Origin: Bradyrhizobium jicamae
GTDB taxonomy: Bacteria > Pseudomonadota > Alphaproteobacteria > Rhizobiales > Xanthobacteraceae
Assembly: GCF_018130695.1 (NCBI RefSeq)
Contig: NZ_JAFCJX010000018.1
Span: 62,001-126,000 of the forward strand
DNA: 64,000 bases
Direction: 5' to 3'
In this document: positions 16,045-24,470 of the stretch, piece by piece
Position numbering within the stretch: position 1 is the first letter of the stretch
Layout: each line of letters starts with the position of its first letter
Translations under genes and position numbers: made by a program
Notes under the pieces: generated by a model
The model's database searches: none
Told to the model about the DNA's origin: nothing
Seen by the model: the letters and a program-made list of their open reading frames with translations, nothing else

Positions 16045-16749
16045 ATGCGAACGATCTCTCCCCCCGTCGGCTTGCCGGCCCTCGCCGAGACGGACCTGGT
16101 CGGCCAGGTCGCCCGCCGCCTGACCGAGGCCATCGTTCAGGGCCGGCTGCTGCCGGGATCCAAAGTCGTGGAAGCCGGCATCGCCCGCGAGCTCGGTGTC
16201 AGCCGCGCGCCGGTGCGCGAGGCGGCGCGGCTTTTGGAGCAGCAAGGTCTGCTGGTCGCCCATCCGCGCCGCGGCTTCTTCGTGCGGCAGTTCGCAGCCG
16301 ACGACATCGACGAGATCTACGATCTGCGGCTCTGTGTGGAGCGCCATGCCGCGGTGCTCGCCGCGCGCAACCTCACGTCTGAGTCGCGCGACCGGCTGCG
16401 TCGGCAGATCGAGGTGCTGCACGAGACCGCCGATCTCGAAGATCCCGCGCGCCAGGTCGAGGAGGATTATCGCTTCCATCGGCTGATCTGCGAGATCGCC
16501 GGCAACAGGCGCATGCTGCGCCTGTTCGACGATCTTGCCTCCGAGCTGCGCATGGTGATCGGCCTGATCGGCCGGCTCTATGACGATCCGCACGAGATCG
16601 CGCGCACGCACGAGCCGGTGCTCGCCGCGATCGAGGCCGGTCATCCCGAGCGCATCGTCGCCCATGTCGACTATCACATCGGCCATGCCTGGCGCGAAGT
16701 CGGCCGTCTCGTGCGCGAGATTCCGCCGTGGCCGGCGGCGGCGAAGTAG
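16045..16749 (+). CDS. GntR-family (FCD domain) transcriptional regulator
   Basis: A 234-residue FadR-subfamily regulator. The N-terminal winged helix shows the GntR pattern (GRLLPGSKVVEAGIARELGVSRAPVREAARLLEQQGLL). The C-terminal FCD domain keeps the likely metal-site histidines (DYRFHRLI, RTHEPVL, HVDYHIGHA). Such proteins usually repress catabolic operons and release DNA on binding an organic acid. The gene is divergent from the aldolase-ABC-kinase operon, with duplicated operators between them, and is followed after 50 bp by the amidohydrolase. It is the probable local repressor; its ligand is unknown. Confidence 0.92.
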   Translation: MRTISPPVGLPALAETDLVGQVARRLTEAIVQGRLLPGSKVVEAGIARELGVSRAPVREAARLLEQQGLLVAHPRRGFFVRQFAADDIDEIYDLRLCVERHAAVLAARNLTSESRDRLRRQIEVLHETADLEDPARQVEEDYRFHRLICEIAGNRRMLRLFDDLASELRMVIGLIGRLYDDPHEIARTHEPVLAAIEAGHPERIVAHVDYHIGHAWREVGRLVREIPPWPAAAK

Positions 16750-16799
16750 CCGCGCGTTGCGCGCAAAACAATTCAGGGTTCAGCGAACAGGAGTAGTCA

Positions 16800-17825
16800 G
16801 TGAAGGCCGTCTACAGCGACAAGCACCGCAGTCACGATCCGCAATTCTTCCTCGTCCGCGGCGTGGTCAAGCGCACCACCGAGCAGCCCGAGCGCGCCGA
16901 TCGCCTGCTCGCCGGGTTGAAGGCGGGCAAGCACACGCTGGTCGAGCCCACAGCGTTCGGGCAGGGGCCGCGCGCCCGCGTGCACAGCCCGGAATATCTG
17001 AGCTTTCTCGCCAACGCCTTTGAGGAATGGAAAGCGCTCGGCGATTCCGGCCCCGAGATGATCGCCAACATCCATCCGGTGCGTAACGCGGCGACCTATC
17101 CGACGCACATCGTCGGCCGACTCGGCTGGCACACAGCGGATACCGCTGCTCCAATCGGGCCGGGCACCTGGGCCGGCGCCTGCGCCTCGAGCGATGTAGC
17201 TGTCACGGCAGCGCAGATGGTGCTCGACGGCGAGGATGCGGTGTACGCGCTGTGCCGTCCGCCCGGCCATCACGCCTATCGCGACATGGCCGGCGGCTTC
17301 TGCTTCCTCAACAACAGCGCGATCGCGGCCGAGCATCTGCGCCAGAAGCACGAGCGCGTCGCGATCCTCGATGTCGACGTGCATCACGGCAACGGCACAC
17401 AGGGCATCTTCTACGAACGGCCCGACGTGTTCACGGTGTCGATCCACGCCGATCCGATCTTCTACTACCCCTTCGTCTGGGGCTACGCGCACGAGCGCGG
17501 CGCCGGTCCCGGACTTGGCGCCAATCTGAATATCCCGCTGCCGAAAGGCACCGGCGATGACGCCTACATGCAAGCGCTCGCGCACGCGGCAAGCGCAATC
17601 CGAGCCTTCGCGCCGACCGCGCTCGTCGTCGCGCTCGGCCTCGATGCATCGGAGAAGGATCCGCTCGCAGGGCTCGCGGTGACGACCGATGGTTTCCGCC
17701 GCATCGGCGAGGGGCTGGCGAAGATCGGCTTGCCGACCGTGCTGGTGCAGGAGGGCGGCTACCTCTCCGACATCCTCGGCGCCAACCTCACCGCCGTGCT
17801 CGGCGGGTTTGAGGCCGCGCGGTAA
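16800..17825 (+). CDS. Acetylpolyamine amidohydrolase-like deacetylase (histone deacetylase family)
   Basis: A 341-residue zinc deacetylase of the arginase/HDAC fold. The length and pattern follow the acetylpolyamine amidohydrolase of Mycoplana. Key residues are His157/His158 (RPPGHHAY), zinc ligands Asp193 and His195 (DVDVHHGNGTQ) and Asp282 (LGLDASEKDPL), and the transition-state tyrosine Tyr321 in QEGGY. It would remove an acetyl (or other acyl) group from an amine in the cytoplasm. It starts with GTG preceded by AGGAG and follows the GntR gene on the same strand. The neighbouring ABC transporter, kinase and phospho-lyase suggest deacylation of an imported amino compound, though this is inference. 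Confidence 0.88.
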   Translation: MKAVYSDKHRSHDPQFFLVRGVVKRTTEQPERADRLLAGLKAGKHTLVEPTAFGQGPRARVHSPEYLSFLANAFEEWKALGDSGPEMIANIHPVRNAATYPTHIVGRLGWHTADTAAPIGPGTWAGACASSDVAVTAAQMVLDGEDAVYALCRPPGHHAYRDMAGGFCFLNNSAIAAEHLRQKHERVAILDVDVHHGNGTQGIFYERPDVFTVSIHADPIFYYPFVWGYAHERGAGPGLGANLNIPLPKGTGDDAYMQALAHAASAIRAFAPTALVVALGLDASEKDPLAGLAVTTDGFRRIGEGLAKIGLPTVLVQEGGYLSDILGANLTAVLGGFEAAR

Positions 17826-17860
17826 GTCGCTGCTCAGCTCCTTCAGTCCGCATAAGTCTC

Positions 17861-17944
17861 GTCATGCCCGGGCTTGTCCCGGGCATCCACGTTTTTGGGC
17901 GGTGCGAACGAGACGTGGATGGCCGGGACAAGCCCGGCCATGAC
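17861..17944. repeat. Intergenic palindrome, 'GTCATGCCCGGGC' family
   Basis: Two inverted arms, GTCATGCCCGGGCTTGTCCC and its complement, enclose CCACGT...ACGTGGAT. It lies just after the amidohydrolase stop. The same family occurs at 26457-26544 and, interrupted, at 38837-38986. Typical short dispersed repeat of Bradyrhizobium-type genomes (general knowledge); it may also act as a terminator. Confidence 0.85.
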
Positions 17945-18023
17945 CGGGAGGTAGCCGGACTGTCTCTCGATAATAAAGCGTCGCGGGATCTCATCCGGAG
18001 CTTCTCTCTAAAAAGTAAGATTA

Positions 18024-18036
18024 TATGACTAGTATT
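18024..18036. promoter_or_regulatory. Possible GntR-type site upstream of the galactofuranose operon
   Basis: ATATGACTAGTAT, a near-palindrome centred on ACTAGT, lies in the only A/T-rich patch of the leader, about 110 bp before the receptor gene. The operon encodes its own GntR regulator (22759-23529), so this is a candidate binding site. No second copy was found, so support is weak. Confidence 0.3.
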
Positions 18037-18143
18037 GCCCCCCGACTTGTGAAACGGTACCGCCGCGCCGGCAACAAAGCTCGGCAGCGGTGCTCGGGTA
18101 GTGATCCGGGCGCCTCCTGACAAAAGATAAGGGGAAGCGTCTG

Positions 18144-19109
18144 ATGGCCTTGAAACGAATCCTGATGAGTCTTGCGCTCGCGAGTGCGCCGTTCGTTGCT
18201 CCTGCGAGCGCCGCCCAGCTCACAGTCGGCTTTTCGCAGATCGGCTCGGAGTCCGGCTGGCGGGCGGCCGAGACCACCGTCTCCAAATCAGAAGCCTCAA
18301 AGCGCACGGTCAATCTGAAGATCGCCGACGCCCAGCAGAAGCAGGAGAACCAGATCAAGGCGATCCGCTCCTTCGTGGCGCAGGGCGTCGACGCGATCTT
18401 CCTGGCGCCCGTCGTCTCCACCGGCTGGGACGCCGTGCTGAAGGAAGCCAAGCAGGCCAAGATCCCGGTGATCCTGCTCGACCGCGATATCGATCCCTCG
18501 GGCAAGGACCTCTATCTGACTGCCGTGACATCCGACAGCGTGCATGAGGGCGAGGTCGCCGGCGACTGGCTCGCCAAGACCGTCGGCGACAAGGCGTGCA
18601 ACATCGTCGAGCTGCAGGGCACGGTCGGCGCCAGCGTCGCCACCAATCGCAAGAAGGGTTTTGACACCGCGATCGCCAAGCACGCCAATCTGAAGGTGGT
18701 GCGCAGCCAGACCGGCGACTTCACCCGCGCCAAGGGCAAGGAAGTGATGGAGAGCTTCATCAAGGCCGAAGGCGGCGGCAAGTCGATCTGCGCGGTCTAT
18801 GCCCACAACGACGACATGATGGTCGGCGCGATCCAGGCGATGAAGGAAGCCGGCCTCAAGCCGGGCAAGGACATCCTCACCGTCTCGATCGATGCGGTGC
18901 CCGACATCTTCAAGGCGATGGTTGCCGGCGAGGCCAATGCCACGGTCGAACTGACGCCGAACATGGCCGGCCCGGCGCTGGACGCGCTGATCGCCTACAA
19001 GGACAAGGGCACCACGCCGCCGAAATGGATCCAGACCGAATCGAAGCTCTACACGTCGGCCGACAATCCGCAGCAGGCCTATGACAGCAAGAAGGGGCTC
19101 GGCTACTAA
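18144..19109 (+). CDS. ytfQ: Galactofuranose-type sugar ABC transporter substrate-binding protein
   Basis: A 321-residue periplasmic receptor of the ribose/galactose-binding class with a signal peptide ending PASAA. It matches E. coli YtfQ almost segment for segment: TVGFSQIGSESGWRAAETTVSKSEA, ADAQQKQENQIKAIRSFVAQGVDAI, VELQGTVGASVA and GDFTRAKGKEVMESFIKAE. YtfQ binds galactofuranose, with weaker galactopyranose binding. A hairpin at 19139-19173 separates it from the ATPase gene. Downstream sugar dehydrogenase and mutarotase genes agree with a galactose-type ligand. Confidence 0.93.
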   Translation: MALKRILMSLALASAPFVAPASAAQLTVGFSQIGSESGWRAAETTVSKSEASKRTVNLKIADAQQKQENQIKAIRSFVAQGVDAIFLAPVVSTGWDAVLKEAKQAKIPVILLDRDIDPSGKDLYLTAVTSDSVHEGEVAGDWLAKTVGDKACNIVELQGTVGASVATNRKKGFDTAIAKHANLKVVRSQTGDFTRAKGKEVMESFIKAEGGGKSICAVYAHNDDMMVGAIQAMKEAGLKPGKDILTVSIDAVPDIFKAMVAGEANATVELTPNMAGPALDALIAYKDKGTTPPKWIQTESKLYTSADNPQQAYDSKKGLGY

Positions 19110-19138
19110 CCGGGGCGCCTGACCGGCCGCTTCTCCCG

Positions 19139-19173
19139 CCTTCTGCCGTCGACATCTGTGCAACGGCAGAAGG
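19139..19173 (+). terminator. Stem-loop after the receptor gene
   Basis: Perfect 11-bp inverted repeat CCTTCTGCCGT (19139-19149) and ACGGCAGAAGG (19163-19173) with a 13-base loop, 30 bases after the receptor stop and 90 bases before the ATPase gene. No T-run follows, so it is more likely an mRNA 3'-end stabiliser or attenuator than a full terminator. Confidence 0.55.
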
Positions 19174-19263
19174 TAGCGGCGGCTGCAAGAATCTGATTCC
19201 ATCCCGCGACAAGCATTCAGCGTTCGCCGCTCACAGCGGCCGGGCGCAAGGACACGCGAACTG

Positions 19264-20802
19264 ATGCAGGAAACGGCCGAGGCCCGGCAACCGCTTCTCG
19301 ACGTGCGCGGGCTCAGCAAGAGCTTTGCGGCGTTGCGCGCGCTCGACCAGGTCGATTTCACGCTGCGCGCCGGCGAGATCCACGCGCTGCTCGGCGAGAA
19401 CGGCGCCGGCAAGTCGACCTTGATCAAGGTGATCACGGGCGTGCTGGCGCGCGACGCCGGCACGGTGTCGCTCGACGGCAAGGAGATCGTGCCGCGCTCG
19501 GCCAAGGAGGCGCTGACCGCGGGGATTGCCACCGTCTATCAGGAGGTCAATCTGCTGCCGAATTTGTCGGTGGCGCAAAACCTCTATCTCGGCCGACAAC
19601 CCACGCGGTTCGGCATCGTGCGCGACGGCGAGATGAAGCGGCGCGCGGCAGAATTGCTCGCCGGCTACGATCTGCATATCGATGTCGCAGCACCCCTCGG
19701 CAGCTATTCGGTCGCGATCCAGCATGTGGTGGCAATCGCGCGCGCGGTCGATCTGTCGGCGCGGGTGCTGATCCTGGACGAGCCGACCGCGAGCCTCGAC
19801 CGTCACGAGGTCGAGATGCTGTTTCGCACCATGCGGGGACTAGCCGCGCGCGGCATCGGCATTGTCTTCGTCACCCACTTTCTCGATCAGGTCTATGAGA
19901 TCTCCGACCGCATCACCGTGCTGCGCAATGGCAGACTGATCGGCGAGCGCATGACATCGGCGCTGCCGCGGCTCGATCTGATCCACATGATGCTCGGCCG
20001 CGAGTTGAGTGAGACCACCGAAGAGCGCGCCGTGCATGAGAAGTCAGCGGCCGCGCCCTGCGCATCCTTCACCAATTTCGGCAAACGCGGCTACATCGCG
20101 CCGTTCGATCTCGAGCTGCGCCATGGCGAAGTCGTCGGCCTCGCCGGCCTGCTCGGCTCAGGCCGCACCGAGACCGCGCGCCTGGTGTTCGGTGCCGAGC
20201 GCGCCGACAGCGGCACGGCGTCGGTCGAAGGCAAGCCAATTCGGCTGCATTCGCCGCGCGATGCCGTGCAGCACGGCTTTGGCTATTGCCCGGAAGAGCG
20301 CAAGACCGACGGCATCGTTGCCGAGCTCACGGTGCGCGAGAACATCGTGCTGGCGCTGCAGGCCAAGCGCGGCATCGCAAAACCGCTGTCGCGCAGGGAG
20401 CAGGACGAGATCGCGGCGCGCTTCATCAAACTGCTCGACATCCGTCCGCCCGATCCGGAGCGGCCGATCGGCTTGCTGTCCGGCGGCAATCAGCAGAAGG
20501 CGCTGCTGGCGCGCTGGCTCGCCACCGAGCCGCGGCTCTTGGTGCTGGACGAGCCGACCCGCGGCATCGACGTCGGCGCGCATGCCGAGATCATCCGCCT
20601 GATCCGCGAACTCTGCGAGCGCGGGCTGGCGCTGCTCGTCATCTCCTCCGAGCTCGACGAGATCGTGGCCTATTCCGACCGTGTCGTGGTGCTGCGCGAC
20701 CGCGCCCATGTCGGCGCGCTCGATGAGCATGCGATCGGCGTGCCGTCGATCCTGGCTGCGATCGCCGCCGATGACGCGGCGCGGATCGCGGAGGAGGCGT
20801 GA
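19264..20802 (+). CDS. ytfR: Sugar ABC transporter ATP-binding protein (double ATPase)
   Basis: A 512-residue sugar-importer ATPase of the RbsA/MglA/YtfR class with two ABC domains. The first is complete (Walker A GENGAGKST, Walker B VLILDEPTASLD). The second has the usual degenerate Walker A for this class (GLLGSGRTE), followed by LLSGGNQQKALLARWL and VLDEPTRGIDVGAH. It energises uptake through the two downstream permeases. Its stop overlaps the permease start as TGATG. Confidence 0.94.
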   Translation: MQETAEARQPLLDVRGLSKSFAALRALDQVDFTLRAGEIHALLGENGAGKSTLIKVITGVLARDAGTVSLDGKEIVPRSAKEALTAGIATVYQEVNLLPNLSVAQNLYLGRQPTRFGIVRDGEMKRRAAELLAGYDLHIDVAAPLGSYSVAIQHVVAIARAVDLSARVLILDEPTASLDRHEVEMLFRTMRGLAARGIGIVFVTHFLDQVYEISDRITVLRNGRLIGERMTSALPRLDLIHMMLGRELSETTEERAVHEKSAAAPCASFTNFGKRGYIAPFDLELRHGEVVGLAGLLGSGRTETARLVFGAERADSGTASVEGKPIRLHSPRDAVQHGFGYCPEERKTDGIVAELTVRENIVLALQAKRGIAKPLSRREQDEIAARFIKLLDIRPPDPERPIGLLSGGNQQKALLARWLATEPRLLVLDEPTRGIDVGAHAEIIRLIRELCERGLALLVISSELDEIVAYSDRVVVLRDRAHVGALDEHAIGVPSILAAIAADDAARIAEEA

Positions 20803-21785
20803 TGGCACTTGCCCTGCCGCGCCGCGGCCTTGCCCAGATCGCCGCCCTGATCGTGATCCTTCTGATCGATCGCATGGTGTCGCCGCAGTTCTTTGACCTC
20901 AGGCTGCAGGACGGTCGTCTGTTCGGCAGCCTGATCGACGTGCTCAATCGCGGCGCGCCGGTGGCGCTGCTCGCGCTCGGCATGGTGCTTGTGATCGCGA
21001 CCCGCGGCATCGATCTCTCGGTCGGCGCCGTCATGGCGATCTCGGGCGCGATCGCAGCCAGTCTCGCCGACAGTCATGCCTGGCCGGTCGCGGTCGCCGC
21101 CGCGCTCGGCGCGGGCCTGTTGTGCGGATTGTGGAACGGCTTTCTGGTCGCGATCCTCGGCATCCAGCCGATCGTCGCGACCTTGATCCTGATGGTGGCC
21201 GGCCGCGGCATCGCCCAGCTGATCACCGAGGGGCGGATCGTGACTTTCACCTCGCCCGATATCATCTGGTTCGGCACCGGCTCGCTGCTCGGCATGCCGG
21301 CGCCGGTGGTGATCGTCGTGGGCATGCTGATCGTGACGGGTCTCGTGGTGCGCGGCTCGGCGCTGGGCCTCTTGATCGAAGCCGCCGGCGGCAATGCGCG
21401 GGCCAGCGAATTGTCCGGCGTCGGCATCCGCACCATGGTCGTTTCCGTCTATGTCTGGTGCAGCCTGTGCGCCGCGCTCGCAGGCATCATCGCCGCCGCC
21501 GACATCATGGGGGCCGATGCCAACAATGCCGGGCTGTGGCTCGAGCTCGACGCGATCCTCGCCGTCGTGATCGGCGGTACCTCGCTGTTCGGCGGCCGCT
21601 TCAGTTTGGTGCTCGCCGTTTGCGGCGCTCTGATCATCCAGGCCATGAACACCGGCATCCTGCTGTCCGGCTATCCGCCGGAGTTCAACCTGGTGGTGAA
21701 GGCCGCCGTGGTGCTGGTCGTGCTGCTGCTGCAATCGCCGCGGCTATCGGACCTCGTCGCGAATTACCGAAAGGCGCGCGCATGA
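20802..21785 (+). CDS. ytfT: Sugar ABC transporter permease, YtfT type
   Basis: A 327-residue inner-membrane permease of the RbsC/YtfT family. It has the conserved ATRGIDLSVGAVMAISGAIAA segment, the IQPIVATLILMVAGRGIAQLITEG block and the VVIGGTSLFGGRFS region. The ATG at 20802 overlaps the ATPase stop and has GAGGAGG a few bases upstream; a GTG three bases earlier is also in frame. It pairs with the second permease to form the channel. Confidence 0.92.
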   Translation: MALALPRRGLAQIAALIVILLIDRMVSPQFFDLRLQDGRLFGSLIDVLNRGAPVALLALGMVLVIATRGIDLSVGAVMAISGAIAASLADSHAWPVAVAAALGAGLLCGLWNGFLVAILGIQPIVATLILMVAGRGIAQLITEGRIVTFTSPDIIWFGTGSLLGMPAPVVIVVGMLIVTGLVVRGSALGLLIEAAGGNARASELSGVGIRTMVVSVYVWCSLCAALAGIIAAADIMGADANNAGLWLELDAILAVVIGGTSLFGGRFSLVLAVCGALIIQAMNTGILLSGYPPEFNLVVKAAVVLVVLLLQSPRLSDLVANYRKARA

Positions 21786-22762
21786 GGAGACCGTCGCCCG
21801 TCATGATCACCGCGCTGGTGTTTGTCGCCGGCTTCGTGATCTGCTCGCTGCAGTTCCCGAACTTCGCCTCGACGCGTGTCGTCGCCAATCTCCTCACCGA
21901 CAACGCCTTCCTCGGCGTCGTCGCGATCGGCATGACGTTCGTCATCATCTCCGGCGGCATCGATCTGTCGGTTGGCTCGGTGATCGGCTTCTCCACGGTC
22001 TTCGTGGCGCTGACCACGGAAAAGCTCGGACTGCCGCCGCTCCTGGCGTTCGCGATCCTGCTCGTGCTCTGCGCCGCCTTTGGCGCCGCGATGGGGGCGG
22101 TGATCCATGTCTTTGACATGCCGCCCTTCATCGTGACTCTGGCCGGCATGTTCCTGGCGCGCGGCATCAGCTTCCTGATGTCGACGGAATCGACGCCGAT
22201 CACCGCGCCGCTCTATTCCGCCGTCTCCGATTTCGGGATCGCGCTGCCCGGCGGCGGGCGGCTGACCGCGATTGCGCTGATCATGCTGGCGGTGGTCGCC
22301 TTCGGCAGCATCCTGCTGCACTTCACCCGTTTCGGCACCAATGTCTACGCCATGGGCGGCAACCGGACAGCCACGGCGCTGATGGGCGTCGAGATCGGCT
22401 CCATGACGGTGCGGATCTACATGCTGTCCAGCGTGCTGGCCGGCCTTGCCGGGATCGTGTTCTCCTTCTACACCGCCGCCGGCTATTCGCTCTCGGCCGT
22501 TGGTGTCGAGCTCGACACCATCGCGGCGGTGGTGATCGGCGGCACGCTGCTGTCGGGCGGGCAGGGGACAGCGATCGGGACCTTCATCGGCGTCTTGATC
22601 CAGGGGCTGATTCAGACTTACATCAACTTCGACGGGACGCTGTCGAGCTGGTGGACAAAGATCGCGACCGGCGTCCTGCTGTTTGCGTTCATCGCGCTCC
22701 AGCAGGGCATGGTGCGGCTGGCGGGGCGGTCCCGCGCGATCAGGGCAGGAGGCGTGACATGA
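21782..22762 (+). CDS. yjfF: Sugar ABC transporter permease, YjfF type
   Basis: A 326-residue permease of the same family as its neighbour, closest in pattern to YjfF (ISGGIDLSVGSVIGFSTVFVALTTEKLGLPP; FDMPPFIVTLAGMFLARGISFLMSTES). The reading frame extends far upstream inside the previous gene, but the ATG at 21782 gives the correct membrane N-terminus and overlaps the previous stop as ATGA. Two different permeases plus one fused ATPase reproduce the E. coli ytfQRT-yjfF arrangement. Confidence 0.92.
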   Translation: MRRPSPVMITALVFVAGFVICSLQFPNFASTRVVANLLTDNAFLGVVAIGMTFVIISGGIDLSVGSVIGFSTVFVALTTEKLGLPPLLAFAILLVLCAAFGAAMGAVIHVFDMPPFIVTLAGMFLARGISFLMSTESTPITAPLYSAVSDFGIALPGGGRLTAIALIMLAVVAFGSILLHFTRFGTNVYAMGGNRTATALMGVEIGSMTVRIYMLSSVLAGLAGIVFSFYTAAGYSLSAVGVELDTIAAVVIGGTLLSGGQGTAIGTFIGVLIQGLIQTYINFDGTLSSWWTKIATGVLLFAFIALQQGMVRLAGRSRAIRAGGVT

Positions 22763-23529
22763 GCTCCGGCTTGGTGATCATCCCGACGCGGCGGGCGCAT
22801 TCCAACCACGCCGAGGTGGCCCGCAGCATCGGCATCGATATCATCGCCGGCCGCTACGCCGAGGGCAGCCGGCTGCCGGGCGATGCGGAGATGACCGCCC
22901 ATTTCGGCGTCTCGCGCCCGGTGCTGCGCGAGAGCATCAAGACGCTGGTGGCCAAGGGCCTGCTCACCACCAAGGCCCGGGTGGGCACCGTGGTGCGCGG
23001 CCGCGGCTTCTGGAACATGTTCGATGCGGATGTTCTGGCCTGGCATCTCGACGTCGGCATCGACAAGCAGTTTCTGGGCGATCTCGCCGAGATACGCCTG
23101 GCCATCGAGCCGCGCGCGGCGGCGCTGGCGGCGGCCCGGCGCAGCGAGGCCGATATCGCCGAGCTGCGCCGCTGCATCGCGATCATGCGAAAGGAACCAT
23201 CGGATTCGGACGCCTTCGCCGATGGCGACCTTGCGCTGCATATCGCGGTCGCCAACGCCTCCGGCAATCCCTTCATGCGTTCGGCCGACAGCGTGATCGA
23301 GGCGGCGCTGCGCGCCTCCTTCGTGCTCAGCGCGCCCGTCGATCCCATGGACCGCGAGACGGTGCTGAGCTGGCACCAGCGCATCGTCGACGCCATCGCC
23401 GAAGGCAATGCCGAGGATGCCGCAGCCGCGATGAATGCCGTGATCTTCAACGGCGTCCGCCGTCATGGCAATCCGATGGCCGATCCCGCGCTACAGGAGC
23501 CTGCGACTTCGACCGAGAACAAGGACTGA
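22759..23529 (+). CDS. GntR-family (FCD domain) regulator of the galactose operon
   Basis: A 256-residue FadR-subfamily regulator with a typical N-terminal domain (GRYAEGSRLPGDAEMTAHFGVSRPVLRESIKTLVAKGLL) and an FCD domain (FADGDLALHIAVANASGNPFM). It resembles the DgoR type that controls galactonate genes. It is inside the operon, overlapping the permease stop as ATGA, and is followed by the sugar dehydrogenase gene after 9 bp, so it is likely an autoregulated repressor. The frame extends upstream to 22651, but only the ATG at 22759 gives a sensible N-terminus. The effector is probably galactonate or a related acid; that is inference. Confidence 0.9.
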   Translation: MSSGLVIIPTRRAHSNHAEVARSIGIDIIAGRYAEGSRLPGDAEMTAHFGVSRPVLRESIKTLVAKGLLTTKARVGTVVRGRGFWNMFDADVLAWHLDVGIDKQFLGDLAEIRLAIEPRAAALAAARRSEADIAELRRCIAIMRKEPSDSDAFADGDLALHIAVANASGNPFMRSADSVIEAALRASFVLSAPVDPMDRETVLSWHQRIVDAIAEGNAEDAAAAMNAVIFNGVRRHGNPMADPALQEPATSTENKD

Positions 23530-23538
23530 GGGCACGCC

Positions 23539-24468
23539 GTGAGTGACCAGCTTCGCATCGCCATCGTCGGCTTTGGCGAGATCGCCCGCCGCGAGCATGT
23601 GCCCGGCATTGCGGCCGTGCCGGGGGCTACGCTGGTCGCGATCGCAGACCCCGTGAAGTCGTCACCGGACCTGCCGCATTTCCGCGACCTCGACGATCTC
23701 CTGCGCAATGGCCCCGAAGTCGATGCTGTGGCGCTCTGCACTCCGCCGCAGATCCGTCACGCCCAGGCGACGATCGCGCTCGCGGCCGGCAAGCACGCGC
23801 TGTTGGAGAAGCCGCCCGGCGCGACCGTTGCCGAACTGACGCCGCTGATCGCAGCCGCGCAAGCGGCAAAGCGCACGCTGTTCGCGACCTGGCACTCACG
23901 TTACGCACCGGCGGTCGAGCCGGCGCGGCAGCTGCTGGCGTCGCGAAAACTCACCAAGGTGACGATCATCTGGAAGGAAGACGTCCGCGTCTGGCATCCG
24001 GGCCAGGCCTGGATTTTTCAGGCGGGCGGCTTCGGCGTGTTCGATCCCGGCATCAATGCGCTGTCGATCCTGACGCACATTCTGCCGCGGCCGGTGTTCG
24101 TCAGGAAATCTGAGCTCGCCTTTCCGTCCAACCGCGAGGCGCCAATCGCCGTCGAGCTCGACATGACCGACGTCACGGGATTGCCGATTCGTGCCGAGTT
24201 CGATTTCCGCCAGACCGGGCCGCAGACCTGGGACATCCGCATCGAGACCGAAACCGGACCCGTCACGCTGTCGAAGGGCGGCCGGCAGCTGTTCGATGGC
24301 GGCCAGACGGTCGTCGATGCCAAGAAGGAAGAATATCCCGAGCTCTATCGCCGCTTCGTCATGCTGGCGGCGCAGGGCGCGTCCGACGTCGATCTCGCGC
24401 CGTTGCAACTGGTGGCCGACGGCTTCATGCTGGGGCGACGGAGAACCGTCGAACCGTTCGAGGACTGA
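23539..24468 (+). CDS. D-galactose / L-arabinose 1-dehydrogenase (Gfo/Idh/MocA family)
   Basis: A 309-residue NAD(P)-dependent oxidoreductase with an N-terminal Rossmann motif (IAIVGFGEIARREHVPG) and the family EKPPGA segment. The pattern matches D-galactose 1-dehydrogenase of Pseudomonas and L-arabinose 1-dehydrogenase of Azospirillum, enzymes that oxidise the sugar to its lactone. The start is GTG with a weak GAGGG upstream. With the mutarotase and lactonase that follow, it forms the first steps of the oxidative (De Ley-Doudoroff type) galactose pathway. L-Arabinose or D-fucose could also be substrates. Confidence 0.88.
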   Translation: MSDQLRIAIVGFGEIARREHVPGIAAVPGATLVAIADPVKSSPDLPHFRDLDDLLRNGPEVDAVALCTPPQIRHAQATIALAAGKHALLEKPPGATVAELTPLIAAAQAAKRTLFATWHSRYAPAVEPARQLLASRKLTKVTIIWKEDVRVWHPGQAWIFQAGGFGVFDPGINALSILTHILPRPVFVRKSELAFPSNREAPIAVELDMTDVTGLPIRAEFDFRQTGPQTWDIRIETETGPVTLSKGGRQLFDGGQTVVDAKKEEYPELYRRFVMLAAQGASDVDLAPLQLVADGFMLGRRRTVEPFED

Positions 24469-24470
24469 AA

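Noticed and set aside
18024..18036. Strong claim of a GntR operator upstream of the galactofuranose receptor
   Set aside because: Only one imperfect ACTAGT-centred site is present and no second copy was found, so it is kept as a low-confidence feature and not as a finding.
20803..20813. Sigma-54 promoter motif (TGGCAC...TTGC)
   Set aside because: The two boxes are directly adjacent rather than separated by the required five bases, and the site lies inside a coding junction.
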